Both the position numbers and the translations under genes were made by a program. The notes beneath the pieces are model-generated. The model saw nothing but the letters and a program-made list of their open reading frames with translations, was not told the DNA's origin and ran no database searches. From Echria macrotheca (lineage: Eukaryota > Ascomycota > Sordariomycetes > Sordariales > Schizotheciaceae), in the NCBI GenBank assembly GCA_030411725.1, contig MU839829.1:1488001-1552000 (forward strand): 64,000 nt of DNA, written 5' to 3'. This document shows positions 1 through 11,130 of this stretch, piece after piece; positions within the stretch are counted from its first letter, which is position 1; each line of letters opens with the position of its first letter.

Positions 1-2830
1 GAGCTTTCTTGGCAGCCGGTGCGGCAGGTCTCTTCTTGTTAGGAGGAGATCGAGGGGCCGGTGTGCTGGACATCAAAGCGAGAGCCTCGGCAGCTTCCTC
101 GGCTTGAAGGTTAACCTCGTGAGGCGGAACGGGGGTCATCTGAGGCATCGGAATCGGCGGGCCAAAAGTTGCCACGTGATGCTCGCTGGGACTTCGGACT
201 GGCGATGGCAGAATCGGGTTTGCAAGTGGGGTGGGCGCTGGCAAAGGGGTAGGCGCTGGCAGAGGATCCAATGGTGCAAAACTCTCGGGTGTGTATATTG
301 GAGCGCGCATCACCGGTAGCGGGTTGACAGAACCGCCATTGCGCGGCGCGGAGAAAGGGTTTACCGGTCCAGCATGTCTCGGCGTAGGTGCTATTTGGAA
401 TGCTGACGATGAGTTTTGTCTAAGTGGTACTGGCGAATTCAGGACAAGAAGTGCCGGCGAATTCACTCCAAGTGGCCCCAGTGAGTTCAACGCGAGAGGA
501 GGTGTCGACGAGTTGAAGCCAAGAAGAGGTGCCGCTTGCGGGCTAGGCGCAGGCATTGAGGGCCGGTCATTGCTCTGCTGGGGAAGAGCCTGAGTATGCT
601 GCGGCTCTGATTCCATGGTCTCCGCCGGCTGTGTACATAGACTGGGGTCTCGCGTCTGTTCTTTCGCTAGCCAGGCGGCAACATCCGGTATCCGCTCTTT
701 GGGTGGTAATTCGGGTTCTTGGTTGCTTGGAAGCATCTGGGGTACTTCGGCTGTGAGCATAGGGGCTTGGAGGGAAGACGTGCTTCCGCTTTGGAGTTCA
801 GGGGACGCTGGCTTTTCAGGTATGGGTGGTGCGAGTAGGGCTACTGGCTCGGCCGGGGATTGCAACGTGGGCCTGGATACTTCATCCGGAGACGGGGAAA
901 CCGGCTTTGAAACGAATCCTGTTTGCGCCTGAGGTTGCTGTTGGACTTGTTGGACTTGTTGGACTTGTTGGACTTGTTGGACTTGTTGGACTTGTTGGAC
1001 TTGTTGGACTTGTTGGACTTGTTGGACTTGTTGCTGGACTTGCTGTTGGGCCTGCTGGGCCTGCTCCCGGGCTTGCTGCTGGGCCTGCTGCTGAGCTTCC
1101 TGAGCTTCCTGAGCTTCCTGAGCTTGCTGAGCTTGCTGGGCTTGCTGGGCTTGCTCCCGGGTCTGCTGGGCCTGCTGGGCTTGCTGGGCTTGCGGCTTGG
1201 CTCCTTCCCTGACCGGCTGCTTCTCCTTTAGTCGTATATGCTCCGGGAGCGGTACGGGAGTCTCTCTGATAGGCCTTGTGGGCTGATGCCGCGGCCGCTT
1301 TTCTCTTTGTTTCACTGCAGGCTTCGATACCATGGCCATTTTGGAAGGACGGCGCGTTGGCGGCGGTGATTCGGCACGGCTTGCACTCCCAGGAGCATCC
1401 AGTGGCGGCTTCGGCCATATTTTGAAATCGTCGGCCGTCATGGCGAACTTGTCGGGACAATTATCATCGCAAAATGTATAGTTCACGGGCTGATCCGGCG
1501 AGGACAGATACTCGACATTGATGGCCACGGCATAGTTTGGCCCCAGATTCAGGACTTGGTGGTATGTCCCCGGCTCCGTCACTATCGCCTGCCCGGGGAC
1601 GCAGTAGTCGAGCGTATACTCGACGCCCCATTCGTCCAGTCGAGCTGGAGGGATGTGCAGGCTCAGATGGCGGACCGCCTGCGAACAGTTCCGCATCGAA
1701 GGATATGCGATCCGCAGCATTTCCTCCATTCTGGCCGTCGAAGTTGGCTTGACAAAGCACCAGAACTTGTTCTCTCCAGACCGGAGCAGGTTCTCGGATC
1801 GAACGTGCGCATCTTCCCTGTGCATGGTTGTGATGGTCTTCCCTGTCAGGTTGAAGTAGACATATTGAGTATTGATTCCTTCTAGAGGCCCACGTCCTCG
1901 CTGCCTCAGCTTCTCGCCGGGAGAAAGCTCGGCGTCTTCAAATAGAGGGTTACCGATGATATATGGCCGGGTTCCCTGGGGCGGATTCAAGGCAGACGAG
2001 TTCCACAGGTCTCGCTGTTCTTCGAAGGACCAGCTGGACTTGGCCGTCCTGGGGAAGGGGAGCCGCGGCGCACTGAATCTGACCCGCTTCCCCGTGTCGA
2101 CCTTGATCATGCCCTTTGAATCGGCCTTGTAGCAGAAGGACGTGACGTGATCCTTGGTCGGCCGGTCCATCTTCTCTACCCTCAGGACGGGGAGGTCGTG
2201 GACCTGCAGCTTGAAATAGCCGCGGTCCTGGACAATGGGATGACGCGAGCATTCTTCAAAGAAGTACTCGTTGAGCACGTTAACGTCCCTGTAGGTGCAG
2301 CTGAACAGCGGCGATGCGTGGTCGCTTAGGACCGGATCGGGCAGACGAGCAGCGCCGAGCGTCCCCAGAGGGAGACCACCACTCGGCGGTGTATGGGAGA
2401 GCGGCCGGGATACCAGCTGGAGCTGCTGTGTTGTCGCGGGAGGAGCACCGGCTGTGCTGGGGGTTGGCAAATCGGCGGCTGCTGACGACGACTCGGATTC
2501 GGATTCGGGCGCCGGGAGAGGCGCAGGCTGTTGATTTGTGGGAAGCTCAGGCGAGACATCTTGGGGTCGCGGTAGAGGAGAGCCGTGGGAGACGGGGGTG
2601 TCGGGGCCGTGGAGGGACGGGGAGAGCGAGGACGAGACGCCGCCGAGGTCGGTCGAGACCTGTTCGAGGCGGCCGAGGAGGTGTAGCAGCAGGTCGCGAG
2701 CAGCCTTGGTTCCGGGGGGCTTCACCTTGCGCGCCGCCGTCGCGCCCGTCTCGAGATAATTGCGTAGGGTACCGCCTATGTCGCGGATCTCGCTGTCAAT
2801 TGACTCGACTTTCCCCTGCAGGGCGTCCAT
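1..2830 (-). CDS. JmjC-domain protein with Q-rich linker (3' end outside window)
   Basis: One uninterrupted minus-strand frame runs from an ATG at 2830 to the left edge, so about 943 residues are visible and the C terminus is missing. The N-terminal ~160 residues are S/P-rich. A JmjC fold occupies roughly residues 200-450. The putative Fe(II) triad is H337, E339 and H424, with N347 and K355 at the 2-oxoglutarate positions. The spacing matches the KDM4 type (H188/E190/N198/K206/H276 in KDM4A) apart from one residue before the last His. No JmjN, PHD or Tudor domain is seen in the visible part. Behind JmjC lie basic patches, a (QQV)n and QQA-rich tract (about residues 545-630) and a proline-rich tail with PLxLNS-like repeats. 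JmjC proteins are 2-oxoglutarate oxygenases, often histone lysine demethylases in the nucleus. The substrate here cannot be inferred. The gene is divergent from the RS-rich gene at 3574. Confidence 0.82.
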   Translation of the reverse strand, partial: MDALQGKVESIDSEIRDIGGTLRNYLETGATAARKVKPPGTKAARDLLLHLLGRLEQVSTDLGGVSSSLSPSLHGPDTPVSHGSPLPRPQDVSPELPTNQQPAPLPAPESESESSSAAADLPTPSTAGAPPATTQQLQLVSRPLSHTPPSGGLPLGTLGAARLPDPVLSDHASPLFSCTYRDVNVLNEYFFEECSRHPIVQDRGYFKLQVHDLPVLRVEKMDRPTKDHVTSFCYKADSKGMIKVDTGKRVRFSAPRLPFPRTAKSSWSFEEQRDLWNSSALNPPQGTRPYIIGNPLFEDAELSPGEKLRQRGRGPLEGINTQYVYFNLTGKTITTMHREDAHVRSENLLRSGENKFWCFVKPTSTARMEEMLRIAYPSMRNCSQAVRHLSLHIPPARLDEWGVEYTLDYCVPGQAIVTEPGTYHQVLNLGPNYAVAINVEYLSSPDQPVNYTFCDDNCPDKFAMTADDFKIWPKPPLDAPGSASRAESPPPTRRPSKMAMVSKPAVKQREKRPRHQPTRPIRETPVPLPEHIRLKEKQPVREGAKPQAQQAQQAQQTREQAQQAQQAQQAQEAQEAQEAQQQAQQQAREQAQQAQQQVQQQVQQVQQVQQVQQVQQVQQVQQVQQVQQVQQQPQAQTGFVSKPVSPSPDEVSRPTLQSPAEPVALLAPPIPEKPASPELQSGSTSSLQAPMLTAEVPQMLPSNQEPELPPKERIPDVAAWLAKEQTRDPSLCTQPAETMESEPQHTQALPQQSNDRPSMPAPSPQAAPLLGFNSSTPPLALNSLGPLGVNSPALLVLNSPVPLRQNSSSAFQIAPTPRHAGPVNPFSAPRNGGSVNPLPVMRAPIYTPESFAPLDPLPAPTPLPAPTPLANPILPSPVRSPSEHHVATFGPPIPMPQMTPVPPHEVNLQAEEAAEALALMSSTPAPRSPPNKKRPAAPAAKKA
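941..1030. repeat. 9-bp minisatellite, 10 perfect copies, coding QQV
   Basis: The unit ttggacttg repeats ten times without a mismatch. On the minus strand it encodes alternating Gln-Gln-Val inside the JmjC gene. It is followed (1031-1200) by an imperfect Gln/Ala/Glu-rich extension built from similar CAA/CAG codons. Perfect identity suggests recent expansion or ongoing length change. Confidence 0.95.
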
Positions 2831-3573
2831 CTTGGGTTCCACGAGGTTGCCAGTCGAGCCCGCCGCATTGGAGATTTAGCGATAAGTTAATCCGTAGGTT
2901 GTGGCGGGTGCTGCTCTCGCTGTGTCTGGTCCGTGCTGGCGCTGCGCTGGAGGGGCACCGCGACCTTTTCTCCGGGCCGTGCGGTCCCCTGCGGCCCACC
3001 ACCAGTTATCATCGACAGTTGCACAAAGACAGGCTCAAAAACGCTGTGAGAACGCCGGATGCGGTGGCCCGCTCTCAGAGAATATTATCTTATTCGCTTC
3101 AGAGTTAATTCTGCTTGTGCTTTGAATTGGATTAATAGAGCCTTGAGTAATTCGTGGGGTGGCTTTGAAAGAAGTGTTCGGCGGTCATCCTAAGAGACCC
3201 GAGCGCCAGTGGAAAATCATGAGCGCAGGATTGGAGCCCGATGAAGCATTTTGGCTTGGTGTTTTGCTTCGAAGCTCATAAGTCGGGCTCGAAGCCTCGT
3301 CATTCTGTCTGAATCAGCATTAGCCGCGGAGCTGGCAGAGTGGCAGCTTCCCAACCTCAGTCCTCCCGCCGGAAAGCTCCCCCGCCTTACAAGGATGCCC
3401 GACTTGTCGCTGCGTAATCGATAAGCGCTCTCCCGCGCCGCCCGCCCTGAAACGTGACGACCACCAGGTTTGCGGCGCGTCGCCAACCTAATCCCGTAAA
3501 TTTTCTTTAGCTTTGCGTCCAACATCGCTTTCCTTCAGTTATTGCCTTTGTTTTGGAAAACGGAAGGCGCATC
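2831..3573. promoter_or_regulatory. Shared divergent promoter region
   Basis: This 743-bp gap separates the start codons of the minus-strand JmjC gene and the plus-strand RS-rich gene, so it must hold both promoters and 5' UTRs. I see no classical TATA element near either start and no conserved coding frame. Confidence 0.6.
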
Positions 3574-4722
3574 ATGTCTAACGATACCATTCTAACCGAC
3601 GACTATGTCGCCGACCTCTTGGCAAAAGAAGCGAGCGACGCCTCGATCAAGTACTCGTCGATGGGACTCGAAGCCTTTCGCTCTGCAAAGTACGTCCGTC
3701 CCCGACCCTCGGCTCGAGAATAGCGACAGACCCAGGGACTAACGGCAGCGACAAGGCCTGCAAATAAAGCGAAACCAAACGTGCGATTTCTGGGCCGAAT
3801 CATCAAGGAGACGACGAGCCACAATGCCGCGCTGCTGGCCAAGGAGAGCGCCGAAGCCCAGGCTCGCTTGGATGACCTGACAGAGGCCGAGGCGAGAAAG
3901 CGGCGAAAGCTGAATCCTAGCGCCGACGATATCAGGAAGCGCCAGCTTGGCGATATATCGTCCATCCTCTTGGGCGGTAAACGGAAACGTGGCGACGACG
4001 GCGGCGGTGAGCGATCCGCAAACAAAACAGGCGAGCGACAGCCGGAGGATAGACGTTCAGGGAGGGATGACGAGACCCGGAGCAAGCGAGTCTCCGGACG
4101 GGACGACCGAGATCGGCGAAGTCGGCAAGATGGGAAGGATAGAAACAGATCCATGTCGCCGGCATCCCGTCCTCGACGACACCGTGATCGATCCCCTCTA
4201 GACGATGACAACCGAAACGGATATGACGCCAGCCGTCGCGACGGACGGCGCAGCAAAAGGTCAACAAGAGACTTGATTGAAGGCGATATACAAAGGCGAA
4301 AGAGGCACGGGCGCCTACTTTCTGATGACGTCTTGGACGTAGGGGAACCCAACTCTCGGAAATCATCACCTTCGCCCGACGATTTCGGCCCGGAACCGGC
4401 CCCACGGTCACCGGTTCGTCGTCGGGGGAGAGGCGCGGGGAAAGGAGCGTCAGCTATGGACAGTCGGTTTTCTAGCGATTATGATCCGCAGTCGGACGTG
4501 CAGCCCGACGCGGATGAGCGGGACTGGGAAGAAGCGGCAGAAGCGTACAGAGACCGGCAGAAGTGGAGGCAACAAGGAGCTGAAAAGCTACGGGCCGCTG
4601 GTTTCACGGAGGAGCAGGTCAAGAAGTGGGAGAAGGGAGATCAGAAAGATGTCGACGATGTACGATGGTCAAAGGCTGGGGAAGGACGGGAATGGGATCG
4701 GGGCAAGGAAGTGAGTAGTTGA
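3574..4722 (+). CDS. RS/RD-rich nuclear protein, splicing-factor-like
   Basis: Exons 3574-3689 and 3756-4722 (360 aa). The 66-bp intron has a GTACGT donor and a CTAAC branch site. The first ~80 residues form a conserved block (DDYVADLLAKEA near the start, then NVRFLGRIIKETTSHN). Next come a K/R-rich bipartite-like basic region, a long R/D/S-rich disordered centre, and a C-terminal helical segment with AEAYRDRQKWR and FTEEQVKKWEKGD. This organisation is typical of fungal proteins often auto-annotated as pre-mRNA-splicing factor 38B-like. That label is from memory of related annotations, and the function is unproven. A GTGAGT at 4711 just before the stop could start a further intron, but the only nearby acceptor would make it 33 nt, too short to prefer. 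Confidence 0.75.
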
Positions 4723-5227
4723 ACTGGTGCGTTGCACTCTCAGGGTATCGAGACTTGAGCGTTGGATCTGCGCACTAGGGACGCACATGAGGGAATGATT
4801 TATTGTTGGCATAGTTGCGATTCCGACAGCAGCGCTAATAATATGAATATTGCATCCATCTTTGGCTGTCAGGTGCTTGTCTATGCCAGCTGTATGCATG
4901 TGTCGATTTCCGGATCCCACTGGTCATCACAGTGCATTTGTGAAGCTGCCCTCCAGTTGCGATAAGATAAGGCTGGCAAGCTGGGTACGCGCCACAGCAC
5001 ATCCCTGTCGCGACCGAGGACCACGAATGACGTGCAACGAAAATGGTCTGAGCAGACATCGCAACACCAAGAGCACCCTGAGCAGCAAAACCCCCGTGTC
5101 GCACGTACACGCCTCAAAAGAGTGCCGGATCCCACTAGAATGAAGCAAAGAGATTGATCCTTGTGGTCCCGTCGCTTCCCAGCGCTGTACGATTGAATCG
5201 CGAAACGGCTTCGACAGAACCGCCAAG
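4723..5227. other. Intergenic, 505 bp
   Basis: 3' flank of the RS-rich gene and 5' flank of CIA30, which are tandem on the plus strand. No coding frame with family resemblance, no repeat and no RNA gene was recognised. Confidence 0.6.
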
Positions 5228-6111
5228 ATGCGGCCAACACCGAGCCTTCTGGCCAAGGGCTTCTGGGGCCGGAGCTTGGACGAGTTCAAGAGGTTATCAG
5301 ATATCGGTATGAACTCTCTGCGTCTATTTGTCTCGCCTGGTCCGGCGAAGTGGCTGGTAACGGGGGATGCTGACACGGTCTCCGTCCAGTAATAAAAATG
5401 GAGGGCATCAAAGGCCCCTCTGGCCCCTACCCACTGTTCAACTTCCACCACCGAGAATCGATAAAAGACTGCAAAATCATGTCGGACATTGACATTGGCG
5501 GCGCCTCGACGGTGAACCTCGACTGGGTCTCCCCCGAGTCGCAATCCTCGCACCCCCCAAATCCACACCAGCCGGTCGGGTACGCCCGCTTTCACGGCAA
5601 CATCTCGACGCAATTACCCAAGGACCGCCCCGAGATCAAGAGGACGGGCTACGCGGCGTGGCGGACCAAGGACCGGGGCCCGACCATGTTCGGGCGCAGT
5701 CTGTGGGATATCGATCCGTACTCGTACCTGGCGCTGCGCATCAAGTCGGACGGGCGGGCGTATTTTGTGAACGTGCAGACGGACTCGGTCGTCCCGACGG
5801 ATCTGCACCAGCACCGGCTCTTCACGAAGAAGCCGGGCGAGTGGGAGACGGTGCTGATCCGGTGGAACGACTTTGTGCGGACGAACCACGGTTTCGTAGT
5901 TGAGCCGCAGACGGAGATTCTGCGGCAAAAGGTCAAGTCGATCGGGATTGGCTTGACGGACCGGGTTACGGGCCCGTATGAGCTGTTTATCGAGAGGGTA
6001 TGGGCTACGAATGATCTGAGCGAGGCGTCGGCTGAGGATGCGCCGGTGGTGAGTAAGGAGGGTGCGCTGAAGACCAAAACGGGTCAGAAGATTGCCTGGA
6101 GAGGTCAATAG
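5228..6111 (+). CDS. cia30: Complex I intermediate-associated protein 30 (CIA30/NDUFAF1)
   Basis: Exons 5228-5306 and 5390-6111 (266 aa). The intron has donor GTATGA and acceptor CCAG, and the junction restores the continuous phase RLSDI-VIKMEGIKGP. The CIA30 domain fills most of the protein, with markers such as the GPYPLFNFHH start, the GYARFHGNIST strand, DPYSYLALRIKSDGR and a NVQTDS strand, and RVWATND at the end of the beta-sandwich. CIA30 is a mitochondrial chaperone for assembly of the membrane arm of respiratory complex I, first described in Neurospora. The N terminus (MRPTPSLLAKGFWGRS) is short, basic and amphipathic, consistent with a matrix-targeting sequence. Length and intron position look normal, and no defect is visible. 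Confidence 0.93.
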
Positions 6112-6775
6112 CTGTTTCTCTGGTGGAGTGGGCCTAGATCTTGGAGTATGATTCAAGACTGGGTGGAATGGATGAACGTGAGGCAAAACTTGGGCTACCT
6201 GGCAGATATTAAGCTGGCCAATGTATATACGGAATGCTCTATGTAAGATTATCAAGATACCAGTGTCTCCTGTATACCTTGGGTGCCTCGTGAGGATCAC
6301 TTGAGTTTCTGGCGTAGGGTATGCCCATTGAGGCTTGATTCTCCTCGATTAAGCTTTATGCCATGTTCTTCAAACATGCGCAATATCTAACCTGGTCTCT
6401 CACCATCTTTGAGACTACCATTGTCATGATTTTTCACTATGACGGCAAGGCGTGGGGTTTCGTCCCTTTGAATCGAGTGATGGAAGATTTATTTAAATGT
6501 GGATGGCTTTTATTCTGTTTGCCTTTGGTAGAGGAGAATCATCTGCTCAAAGTATTAGTCTCTGCAGTCTTTACATCTCTTGGATATCAGTTCGGTCTCT
6601 TCGTTATTACTCGAACACAGGTTTATTAGACTATACGCGCGCCTTGTTCGATGAAGTGATGGTTCTTTTCAGCCATATCTAGATACCTTGGCTATGTACA
6701 TAGGTACTCAGTGGAATCGAGAATTGACCCAATGCCGAACCCGGTTTTATCGACAGTCCCCTGTATCTTCACATC

Positions 6776-7075
6776 CTATTTGGTTTGCCAAACTTCTTCC
6801 GTGATATGGCTTTCCGCATCCCCTGCTATTCCTCCCAACACTGTATCTTCCACTTGCCTTTCGTCCGATATATCCGTCCCAACACCGTGCGAGCCTAACT
6901 CCACTAGCGTGGCCCCCACGCCAGTCATACCCCTCGAATTTAACCTGTCGAGAGAGGTATCGGTCTCAAATTGCCAGAGATATCTGAGGGACGTGGGAGA
7001 TGTCGTCGCGAGGAGCTGGAAAGTCACGCCTTGTCGAGCCATGTCGAGGAGTGGATTTATCTTCAACGTCCTCAT
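6776..7075 (-). CDS. Possible small ORF, 99 aa, unrecognised
   Basis: An ATG-initiated minus-strand frame of 99 codons lies in the gene-poor region. Its composition looks protein-like (acidic, soluble, many G/V/D/E, no low complexity, DERQVEDTVLGGIAGDAES near the C terminus), unlike most chance frames nearby. There is no signal peptide, no membrane segment and no recognised family, and no flanking splice signals extend it clearly. The plus strand carries an overlapping frame of similar size, which weakens the call. Confidence 0.15.
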   Translation of the reverse strand: MRTLKINPLLDMARQGVTFQLLATTSPTSLRYLWQFETDTSLDRLNSRGMTGVGATLVELGSHGVGTDISDERQVEDTVLGGIAGDAESHITEEVWQTK

Positions 7076-7356
7076 AATTCAACCCTTATTTCTGATCTTG
7101 TAATATGAATTAACAAAAAAACGCTTTTAATACCTCGCCTAAGGGTTTCGGCGTTGTGAATGGCTATTTTGTGAGATTGTAAATGTCGTTTAGCACGGCC
7201 CGCTTATGCTGTGGTCCATGTCTTGCTGGAGAGCTTGGGTACCACCTAGGTTGACATGACAAGAACAAAACAAGAACAAACAAAAGAAGCAAGAAAAAAA
7301 GTATGTAGCAATCAAAGCAACCAGGATACCAAATAACCAAAAATATTAGCACCCCT

Positions 7357-7442
7357 CCAGCCTCCAGGGAGTTGAAACCTGCGCGTTGGGACTGTTCAAA
7401 TATGACTAGAACCCACTGTGTTAACCGATACACCAGACGGGT
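7357..7442 (-). pseudogene. tRNA-like Pol III relic
   Basis: Read on the minus strand, a perfect A-box-type string (TGGTGTATCGG, 7435-7425) sits in a D-arm whose GTGT/ACAC stem pairs. An anticodon-arm-like GTGGG...CCCAA follows, with an extra ~13 nt as in intron-containing tRNAs. A T-arm with GGTTTCAACTCC (7378-7367) differs from the B-box consensus by one inserted T. A T5 run (7343-7339) lies about 14 nt downstream, as a Pol III terminator would. The acceptor stem does not pair, so a functional tRNA is unlikely. A tRNA pseudogene or SINE-like head fits better. Confidence 0.3.
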
Positions 7443-7954
7443 TGGTTTCCCCAGCCACCACCGAGCAGGTAACAAGAGAAGTCAACTCTGCCCCCTGCTT
7501 TGGCTGTGGCGAACGCCTTCCTTCTGTGGTATCGGGATGTCTGATGTTAAGGTAGGCGCGGATGGACTTCTAGGTAGCGACGCGGATGTCAAGGACGCAC
7601 CCAAGCAGGCTACCGAGTCGGCTGCGGATAACAAGCAAAGGCGAGGAAGGGGCCAGTCTGGCTAGGTTGGCTGGGAGGGACCTAGGCTGGTAGGTGGTGT
7701 TGCTGGTCTACCCTTGATGTCGGGTAGCGAGGTAGCCTGGTATGTAATTACGGGCCGCAGGCCAGTCGAAACCCTGACACTTGATCCCGCCATTTGTTAG
7801 TTGATGTTGTGACATACGATTCCATACGTACCTTAGGTAGGATGTTCTCGAGTTCCGCATCTTCTGTCCCTGCCTATGTATTCTGTCTGCTGCCTCTACT
7901 GTACGGGCTCACTCTGGCTGCTTTTCAACTGCGAGAAAGCTAAGGCACTGCTGC

Positions 7955-7972
7955 AAAAAAAAAAAAAAAAAA
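7955..7972. repeat. A18 homopolymer
   Basis: Eighteen consecutive A on the plus strand, isolated in the gene-poor region. It could be the fossil tail of a retroposed transcript, but no target-site duplication or recognisable element body is evident upstream. Confidence 0.9.
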
Positions 7973-10900
7973 GCTAGGTATAATGGTGACTCTATCCTTT
8001 GCTTCTATCTTCAGTCTGTAAAGAGTCGCAACGGGACCTGATGAAGTTATCCAACCTACCTACCTATCTGAAAGACTAGGTAAGGATGCTTGTCTTGTGA
8101 AAGAGGAGAGAGGTGAGCCCTCGACTGGCTAAATACAGGCGGTTGTGATCCGTGTGCTCCTGCTATCCCACAGGGTGCTCCTTCCCAGCCTAACACATCC
8201 GACATCCCCAATGTCTTCTCATAGTGTTGTCTACTTCCAAGGTTTGCTGTCCTGCTGTAGCCTGAGCTGGTCATCCTGCCCCTATTTTTTTTCCAAATTG
8301 TGGTGCTTGGTAATATTGGTAAACCCTGTGGTTGATGTCTAGGTAAGTTCCATCGATTGTACTAGTAGCTCGTTCCGCACCAGATTTTGTAGCTGATATA
8401 AGCTAAAGCCTCGCCGTGAGGTTCCCAGGGGAGAGCCCAGAACAGGGTTTTGGGGCGATATATTATGTTACTGTGATATTGTGGGTGGATAGTGCTCGGA
8501 GATTAAAGACAGAGTCTGAGAGGGATTTGGAAGATTCCGACATCGACCGCCATGTGTCAGATACGTGGTACGTTTGATAGGGAGGGATCTGTTGAAGAAA
8601 ATCTTCCGGGTAGCTAGGTCTCTAGACGAAGTTGGAGTCAAGGCCTAAGCAAGAACTTGGAGTAGTTAGCGGAATGCGTCAGAAATTGGCAGATTGCTAA
8701 GCCTGACCAGAATACATGCTCCAGGGCGGGCGATATCGCCCTCTCGGTAGGTTTGACGTTGTTCCGAAGGGTGTGAATAGAAATGTGGCTCGGCAACTGA
8801 CACCTTGAAATGATTGCCTCCCGAGGGAAGGCGGGTTTGTCTTAGACAGTCGGTATGAGTTGATCTCGGATTTGTAATTGAATTGCATATTGGACCTCGA
8901 TGACGGAGCTGTGTATACACCTATGTATTGTAGAGAAATTAGTACAGACCACAGTATACGGATTCGAGAATGGGGCTATCCACCGAGGCAATTTCGACAG
9001 ACCTACCTCAAGAGACTTCAGTTTGCGATCAAACATGAGTTTTGATATCAAACCTATTTTTCGGGATTTTAGAATCTGGTCCTGTTCTTGGAACTGTTAG
9101 CTGGTGACTAGATCTTGGGGACGCTATGAGGGATAGATCCCGAAATACCGACTTCATGATGAAATTCGTAAACATCCGACTGTACAGAAAAGCGCAATAC
9201 CTATACCCAGTAGCCTGCGTTTTTTCCGGACGTAAACGGGGAAACCAGAAGAGATAAGAACTAGATGGCCGGTCAGAGATTAAATCTGTGACCAGAGTGG
9301 GAAGTAGAAGCAGCGCCGAGCGAGCCGAAGTGATCCAACCCGGGCAAATGTAGCAGGAGCTGACATATACATCATGTGATACTTGAGGCAGCGACTTGCC
9401 CATAAACCAGGCTATGCGAGCCGTATCTGTCATATGGAAGCATCGGATCTCGAGGAGGAAACTATTCGCAAGCCTGTGGTGCGCTATTTGAGTCTAGGTA
9501 CCTAGCTTATCCCAGGTGAGACTCAGCTTGACAGAGTTAAGCAAACTGGTACGTTCCTCAGTCAAGACTTTCCCACTTCTAAGCAGGAAACAGGAGGAGG
9601 TGGGCATCAAGCCGACTAGGCCAGGACTCACGAGCTTAAGTGTTCTTAGAAGACATGATCAACCGTATCCGAGATTATTTAGTAACCCATTTTGTTTTCA
9701 CTTCATCTGCGTATGAAACTTTCCGATCACGACACAGAGACAAGGTAGCAGGCGTACAAAGGCTGAATTGGAGGCAAGGCTGAGGGTGGGCACCAGCACA
9801 CACCACATCACAAAACTTTGCTTTACAGCGGTGCAAGACTCGTTAGCCCGAAGCATCACCACACGACACATCCCCAGGTATGCTGTAAGTCCCGGCTCTG
9901 AGCCTCTAAATCAATTAACCATTGTGCCACCGTGATCACGTTCACCGCCAACATGGTGCTGCATTGTTTAGACGCACGGACCTCCCCCTTTTGTGACCAC
10001 CCACAAGAATTCACCCTCTCCTCTCGGGATGGTAGCCATGTGACAGATGACTCCCACAAACGCGAGCGAAGTTTGCCCACGGAACTAAAATTGAGAGAAA
10101 ATGGGTTTATCTGATGGTGCCTGCCTCGAGTCGACGTTTGCTCTCCCTGTGTGATAAATATGGCGGCGGCGGATCAAGGCGGGTTTCCCATACCCAGAAG
10201 CTTGAAAATCCGCCCAGGCGCGCTTGGAATTGCACAACCTTCTCGATGCTCGGCGGGCATGATAATCATCTGCCTTGCGAGTCACTTAGTCTGAAAGATC
10301 TTTGGGATGAGGTGGCCTTGGCAGTGTAAACAAAGGACCGGGCGGGTCCTGTCCTTCAAGGTTCCTACGGGCCTTCGAATTTCATGTGCACAGGCAGGCG
10401 GGCTGGATACCCAGGATGTGCAGTGAGACTGGTGTTGAATTCTTAATATGCCTCTATTTACATAACTTGGTACATTGGAGAGTGGAAAAAGCAGAGTGCG
10501 ACGGGTCCATCTTGTATATCTGCTATCCCGATATTTGTCCTCCCTCAGGTCCATGGTCTACGATATGGCTGTGTACTATAATGCAGTCTTTGCAACGAAT
10601 CCGGGTAAACTTTCACTACGCTGGCGTGGTTCCGAGAATGCGCTATTCTGCACTCGTGCTGTGTTTTCCCCCGTGGAAGACAGGGTCAACGGCACAGCCC
10701 AGGCTGCACAGATCATGTTTATGGCACTCACACCCCTCTATAGCTTGGTGAGAAGTCAAAGTGGTAGATAGGTAGGTAGCACAATTACCATGTTGGTCGC
10801 AAGCTGCATGTCGAACCCACCATAGCATACCTTGCCCCATAGGAAATGCTTATCTCCAGACCTATCTGAGTGCTCCCGAGACTCTATAGCCATAGCCGTA

Positions 10901-11130
10901 TATACAACCACCGCACGGGCCCATTCCATATGGTGTATGAGGCCCATTTCCTAGTACAAGCCGCCCACTTATACGTGCTGTCCATAATATGTTCGCCCAC
11001 CCAAGTATGCACCGCTTCTCGATCCCCCGTCTGGGATGTCGCATCCCGCCCTCCCGTGCATTCCGCCAGCTTCCGGAGGCACTTTCAACTAGCCGTCTGC
11101 CATCCGTATAGTCGGCGCCGAGAGCACCTG

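Noticed and set aside
882..1460. 192-codon minus-strand frame with SPTSPT repeats
   Set aside because: Out-of-frame reading of the QQV/QQA tract. The JmjC frame continues through the region in phase.
2314..3108. 264-codon plus-strand frame, R/G-rich
   Set aside because: Opposite strand of the JmjC gene's S/P-rich N terminus, without family resemblance.
4711..4743. Possible last intron of the RS-rich gene starting GTGAGT
   Set aside because: It would be 33 nt long, below the usual minimum. The in-frame stop at 4720 is kept as the gene end.
9886..9935. A-box-like TGGCACAATGG on the minus strand suggesting a tRNA
   Set aside because: No B box and no cloverleaf arms around it. Mentioned only in the gene-poor region note.
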